64,000 nucleotides of DNA from Bradyrhizobium sp. SSBR45G (GTDB lineage Bacteria; Pseudomonadota; Alphaproteobacteria; Rhizobiales; Xanthobacteraceae). A program made the translations under genes and the position numbers. Positions 61,398-64,000 of this stretch are shown here, piece after piece; the stretch's first letter is position 1; the number at the start of each line of letters is the position of its first letter. The notes beneath the pieces were generated by a model. It was not told the DNA's origin. It saw only the letters and a list, made by a program, of their open reading frames with translations, and did no database searches. The stretch lies in NCBI RefSeq assembly GCF_030159255.1, contig NZ_BSCT01000020.1:62001-126000 (forward strand), written 5' to 3'.

Positions 61398-62258
61398 TCA
61401 CGTCGGCCGCAGCGCGCGATCAGCACGCGCGGCTGCGGCCGCGAGCCAGGTCACCTGATGGCAGCACCAGGCCTCCACCGACGCCACGAAATCCGGCACC
61501 AGCGTCAGGCGCCGGCGTCCGTCGTCGAAGCGCAGCAGTCCGCGCTCCTCCATTGCCGTCAGCAGATTGCGGATGTGGGACCGCGAGACGCCCAGCGACG
61601 TCGCAAGCTCCGCCGTGGACACGTCGACGGCGTGGCGCCCGGCGGCGGAGCGGGCGACAAGCGTCAGCGCCAGATGGATGCCGCTATCATGCTCGTCGGT
61701 CCAGGCCAGATCCGGAAATCCCGTCAGCGGCCGGTTGTCGCGACAGAGCCAGGTCGCGCATTGCCGGATCGACTCAACGTAGAAGCGCTGGTCATTCCGC
61801 AGCCGGAAGCCCAATCCGTCGGCCTCGGTCAATCGGGCATGACAATCCAGATGCAGAGCAAGCCAGCCTCGTAGACCCTCGAGGATGACGGGCCCCGGCA
61901 CGAGATAGCGAATCCGGCCATCTTCGGGATCGCGCTCGACGGTCACCAGCGACAGCCCGCGCAGCACCGCGACGAAGGCCGCCATCTGCCGCGGCCCCGG
62001 CAGCCGCAGCTGCAGACGTGTCAGGGTCGGCCGCTCGACCGGCTGGCGCGCCGACATATGCATCATCACGATATGCGCAACGATTTCCGTCGGGGCGCGC
62101 TGGCCGAACAGCTTGATCATCAGACGCTGGCCGCGCAGCGGCGCAATCAGCTGGTCGCAGAATCCGACGAATACGGGCACGAAGGACGGATGGTCGCGCA
62201 GCCGCATCGGGTGATCGTCCACCGCGATAGCGCGGGCCTCGGTGCTCCAATTCGTCAT
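61398..62258 (-). CDS. uncharacterised winged-helix-like protein
   Basis: 286 residues, no family I can name. The C-terminal part has a likely helix-turn-helix: STAELATSLGVSRSHIRNLL, TAMEERGLLRFDDGRRRLTL, in a winged-helix order (about 220-260). An earlier segment (RLPGPRQMAAFVAVLRGLSL, VTVERDPEDGRIRYLVPGPV) looks like a second, MarR-like winged helix. Trp/Arg/His-rich between. It follows murG by 21 bp on the same strand, so it may be cotranscribed, and its stop faces the stop of the carbonic anhydrase 4 bp away. It could regulate that gene (inference). Confidence 0.7.
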   Translation of the reverse strand: MTNWSTEARAIAVDDHPMRLRDHPSFVPVFVGFCDQLIAPLRGQRLMIKLFGQRAPTEIVAHIVMMHMSARQPVERPTLTRLQLRLPGPRQMAAFVAVLRGLSLVTVERDPEDGRIRYLVPGPVILEGLRGWLALHLDCHARLTEADGLGFRLRNDQRFYVESIRQCATWLCRDNRPLTGFPDLAWTDEHDSGIHLALTLVARSAAGRHAVDVSTAELATSLGVSRSHIRNLLTAMEERGLLRFDDGRRRLTLVPDFVASVEAWCCHQVTWLAAAAARADRALRPT

Positions 62259-62279
62259 GGGGTCATCGCGCCCGGCCGA

Positions 62280-63383
62280 TCAGAGCCCCGCCGTCCTGAT
62301 CACGAGATCGGCCAGCCGCTCGGCGGCATCGAGCCGGCCGGCGGCGCGCGCGGCCTCGGCCATGGCAGCGAGCCGGGACGGCTCGGCGGCGAACGCAGAA
62401 ATCTCGGACGCCAGCCGGGCGGAGGTGAATTCGCTTTGCACGATCCGGATCGCCGCGTTGGCCTCCGACAGCACGCCGGCATTGGCGAACTGGTCCTGAT
62501 CGATGGCACCGGGCAGCGGCACCAGGATCGAAGGCCGGCCGATCGCGGCCAGTTCGGCCACGGTGCCGGCGCCGGAGCGCGAGATCACGAGATGATTGGC
62601 CGCGAGCCGCGCCGGCAGGTCGGTGAAGAACGGCTGCAGCTCGGCGTTGATCTTGAGCCGGTCATAGATCGCGCGCACCCGCGCCATGTCCTCCTGGCGA
62701 ACCTGCTGGGTCAGCACCAGCCGGCTCCACAAAGCGGGCTCCAGCCGCTCGATCGCGCCGGGCACGATGTCGCTCATGACGCGCGCGCCCTGGCTGCCGC
62801 CCACCACGAGCAGCCGCAGCGGGCCGGCAGTCTCCGGCGCGACATAGGGAACGGCCGCGGCTTCGAGAATGGCGGGACGCATCGGCGTGCCGACCGTGGT
62901 GGTCTTGGCCGACAGCGCGGGATCGCGGTCGAGCACGCCGGGCAGCGAGGTCGCGATCGCCTTCACATGCGACGACAGGAAACGATTGGCGCGGCCGAGC
63001 ACGGCATTGGCGTCATGGATCAGGCTGGGCACGCCGGCAAGCCGCGCCGCCAGAAGCGGCGGCACGGTCGGATAGCCGCCGAAGCCGATCACGGCCGCGG
63101 GCTTCAGCCGCCGCATCAAATTGAACGCAGCCACGGTGCCGGTCCCGAGCAGCAGCGCGGTGCGCGCGAGCGCCACCGGCGATCGGCTGCGCACCGTCTC
63201 GCTCGGCACCACGTCGATCATGTCCTTGGTGAACAGGCCGCTGTAGCGCAGCGCGCGGGCGTCGGTGACGAGACGGACGCGATAGCCGCGCTTGATCAGC
63301 TCGACGCCGAGCGCTTCGGCCGGAAACAGATGGCCGCCGGTGCCGCCGGCGGCCAGAAGGATGAGGGGCGCAGATGAGGTCAT
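62280..63383 (-). CDS. murG: UDP-N-acetylglucosamine:lipid I transferase MurG
   Basis: 367 residues, GT-B glycosyltransferase making lipid II on the inner face of the membrane. N-terminal LLAAGGTGGHLFPAEALGVE (first G loop), VIGFGGYPTVPPLLAARLAG, and the C-terminal VVGGSQGARVMSDIVPGAI, ISRSGAGTVAELAAIGRPSI and LVPLPGAIDQDQFANA (UDP-GlcNAc site; a common LPxAxDxHQ form here has DQDQ). ATG 63383 is the family start without a strong ribosome site. It follows ftsW by 68 bp. Confidence 0.96.
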   Translation of the reverse strand: MTSSAPLILLAAGGTGGHLFPAEALGVELIKRGYRVRLVTDARALRYSGLFTKDMIDVVPSETVRSRSPVALARTALLLGTGTVAAFNLMRRLKPAAVIGFGGYPTVPPLLAARLAGVPSLIHDANAVLGRANRFLSSHVKAIATSLPGVLDRDPALSAKTTTVGTPMRPAILEAAAVPYVAPETAGPLRLLVVGGSQGARVMSDIVPGAIERLEPALWSRLVLTQQVRQEDMARVRAIYDRLKINAELQPFFTDLPARLAANHLVISRSGAGTVAELAAIGRPSILVPLPGAIDQDQFANAGVLSEANAAIRIVQSEFTSARLASEISAFAAEPSRLAAMAEAARAAGRLDAAERLADLVIRTAGL

Positions 63384-63451
63384 GCGCTGATGTTTACAGG
63401 CAATATGTCGGCATTGCGAGCGGGCGTCCGAGGATCGGGAATTGTGCGACG

Positions 63452-64000
63452 CTACGCGTAGTTGCGCATGGCGCCGGCGGCGTCGGTTGCCTCGACCTCC
63501 ATGCGCGGCCGCTGCCGCGTCAACGCCAGCATCATGCCGACGCCATAGGCGAGCGACACGATCGACGAACCGCCATAGGAGACGAACGGCAAGGTCATGC
63601 CCTTGGCCGGGATCAGCTGCAGATTGACCGAGATATTGATGGCCGCCTGGATGCCGAACAGGATCGCGAGGCCCGAGGCCGCGAAGCGCGCGAACCCGTC
63701 CTCGGTCGCATAGGCGCGCGACAGGGTGCGGATCACGATGAAGGCGAACAGCGTGACCAGTGCCAGACAGAGGATGATGCCGAACTCTTCCGCGGCGACC
63801 GCGAACACGAAGTCGGTGTGGCTGTCCGGCAGGCTGCGCTTGGCGATGCCCTCGCCCGGCCCGAGGCCGAACCAGCCGCCGTTGGAGAACGCCTCCATCG
63901 CGGTGTCGACCTGGAAGGTGTCGCCCGACGCCGGATTCATGAAGCGCTTGATACGGCCGGCGACGTGCGGAACCAGCAGATAGGCACCGAACAGGCCGGC
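63452..64000 (-). CDS. ftsW: lipid II polymerase/divisome protein FtsW, C-terminal part (runs off window)
   Basis: 183 codons in frame to the right edge, so the N-terminal half is outside. What is visible is the SEDS-family C-terminal half: FNPASGDTFQV-type loop as MNPASGDTFQVDTAMEAFSN, GWFGLGPGEGIAKRSLPDSH, TDFVFAVAAEEFG and the final GMTLPFVSYGGSSIVSLAYG. SEDS proteins polymerise lipid II into septal peptidoglycan together with a class B penicillin-binding protein. Position next to murG in the dcw cluster makes this ftsW rather than rodA. Confidence 0.93.
   Translation of the reverse strand, partial: AGLFGAYLLVPHVAGRIKRFMNPASGDTFQVDTAMEAFSNGGWFGLGPGEGIAKRSLPDSHTDFVFAVAAEEFGIILCLALVTLFAFIVIRTLSRAYATEDGFARFAASGLAILFGIQAAINISVNLQLIPAKGMTLPFVSYGGSSIVSLAYGVGMMLALTRQRPRMEVEATDAAGAMRNYA

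Overview
The window is GC-rich chromosomal DNA from an alphaproteobacterium, most likely Bradyrhizobium or a close Nitrobacteraceae relative. The evidence is the gene content (a dcw cell-wall/division cluster running ftsW-murG-murC-murB-ddl-ftsQ-ftsA-ftsZ-lpxC-bamD-recN-ligA, with the very long FtsZ and the FtsQ N-terminus I associate with this group), several palindromic repeat families I recognise from Bradyrhizobium intergenic regions, and a FixK/FNR-type box. Genus assignment is inference; I ran no search. I saw no rRNA, tRNA, CRISPR array, insertion sequence or phage gene.

Layout. 0-10 kb: partial AsmA protein, a cytochrome P450 with an MFS transporter, a decayed structured dispersed repeat, a small exported protein, a class III extradiol dioxygenase, DoxX with a divergent LysR regulator, and a SulP transporter. 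10-14 kb: two small secreted Cys-containing proteins, a GlcD/D-lactate-type FAD oxidoreductase, a hotdog thioesterase and an amidase. 14.3-19.3 kb: the most unusual locus. A four-gene operon, preceded by a FixK-like box, encodes a roadblock/LC7 protein with an N-terminal helical module, a flavodiiron-like diiron metallo-beta-lactamase protein, a TM-anchored OmpA-domain protein and a membrane-anchored second roadblock-like protein. It is followed by a decayed repeat of its own leader and then a secreted TPR/OmpA protein. 19.5-24 kb: DUF1328 protein, a UvrD/PcrA helicase carrying an in-frame palindromic element, and a Cys-rich repeat/OmpA pair.

24-31.7 kb: an Mpo1-like protein, an NAD-dependent epimerase and an ICMT-like methyltransferase; two related exported alpha/beta hydrolases, one with LysM; an ABC-2 exporter; a glycine-zipper protein and an L,D-transpeptidase. 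31.7-35.4 kb: a CUT2-type sugar importer with a hairpin between the binding-protein gene and the ATPase gene. 35.8-45.4 kb: membrane spermidine-synthase-like protein, CrtI-like oxidoreductase, an isolated Flp pilin, PrmA, a small conserved protein, aminopeptidase P and a Bcr/CflA drug exporter.

45.6-64 kb, almost all on the minus strand: ligA, recN (with a LexA-like box), bamD, lpxC, ftsZ, ftsA, ftsQ, ddl, murB, murC, murG and partial ftsW. These genes make peptidoglycan precursors (MurG, MurC, MurB, Ddl), build the divisome (FtsW, Q, A, Z) and support the outer membrane (LpxC, BamD). The run is broken between murG and murC by an exported beta-carbonic anhydrase on the opposite strand and a winged-helix-like protein. 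At least five palindromic repeat families and three independent 16-17 bp tandem duplications are scattered through the window.
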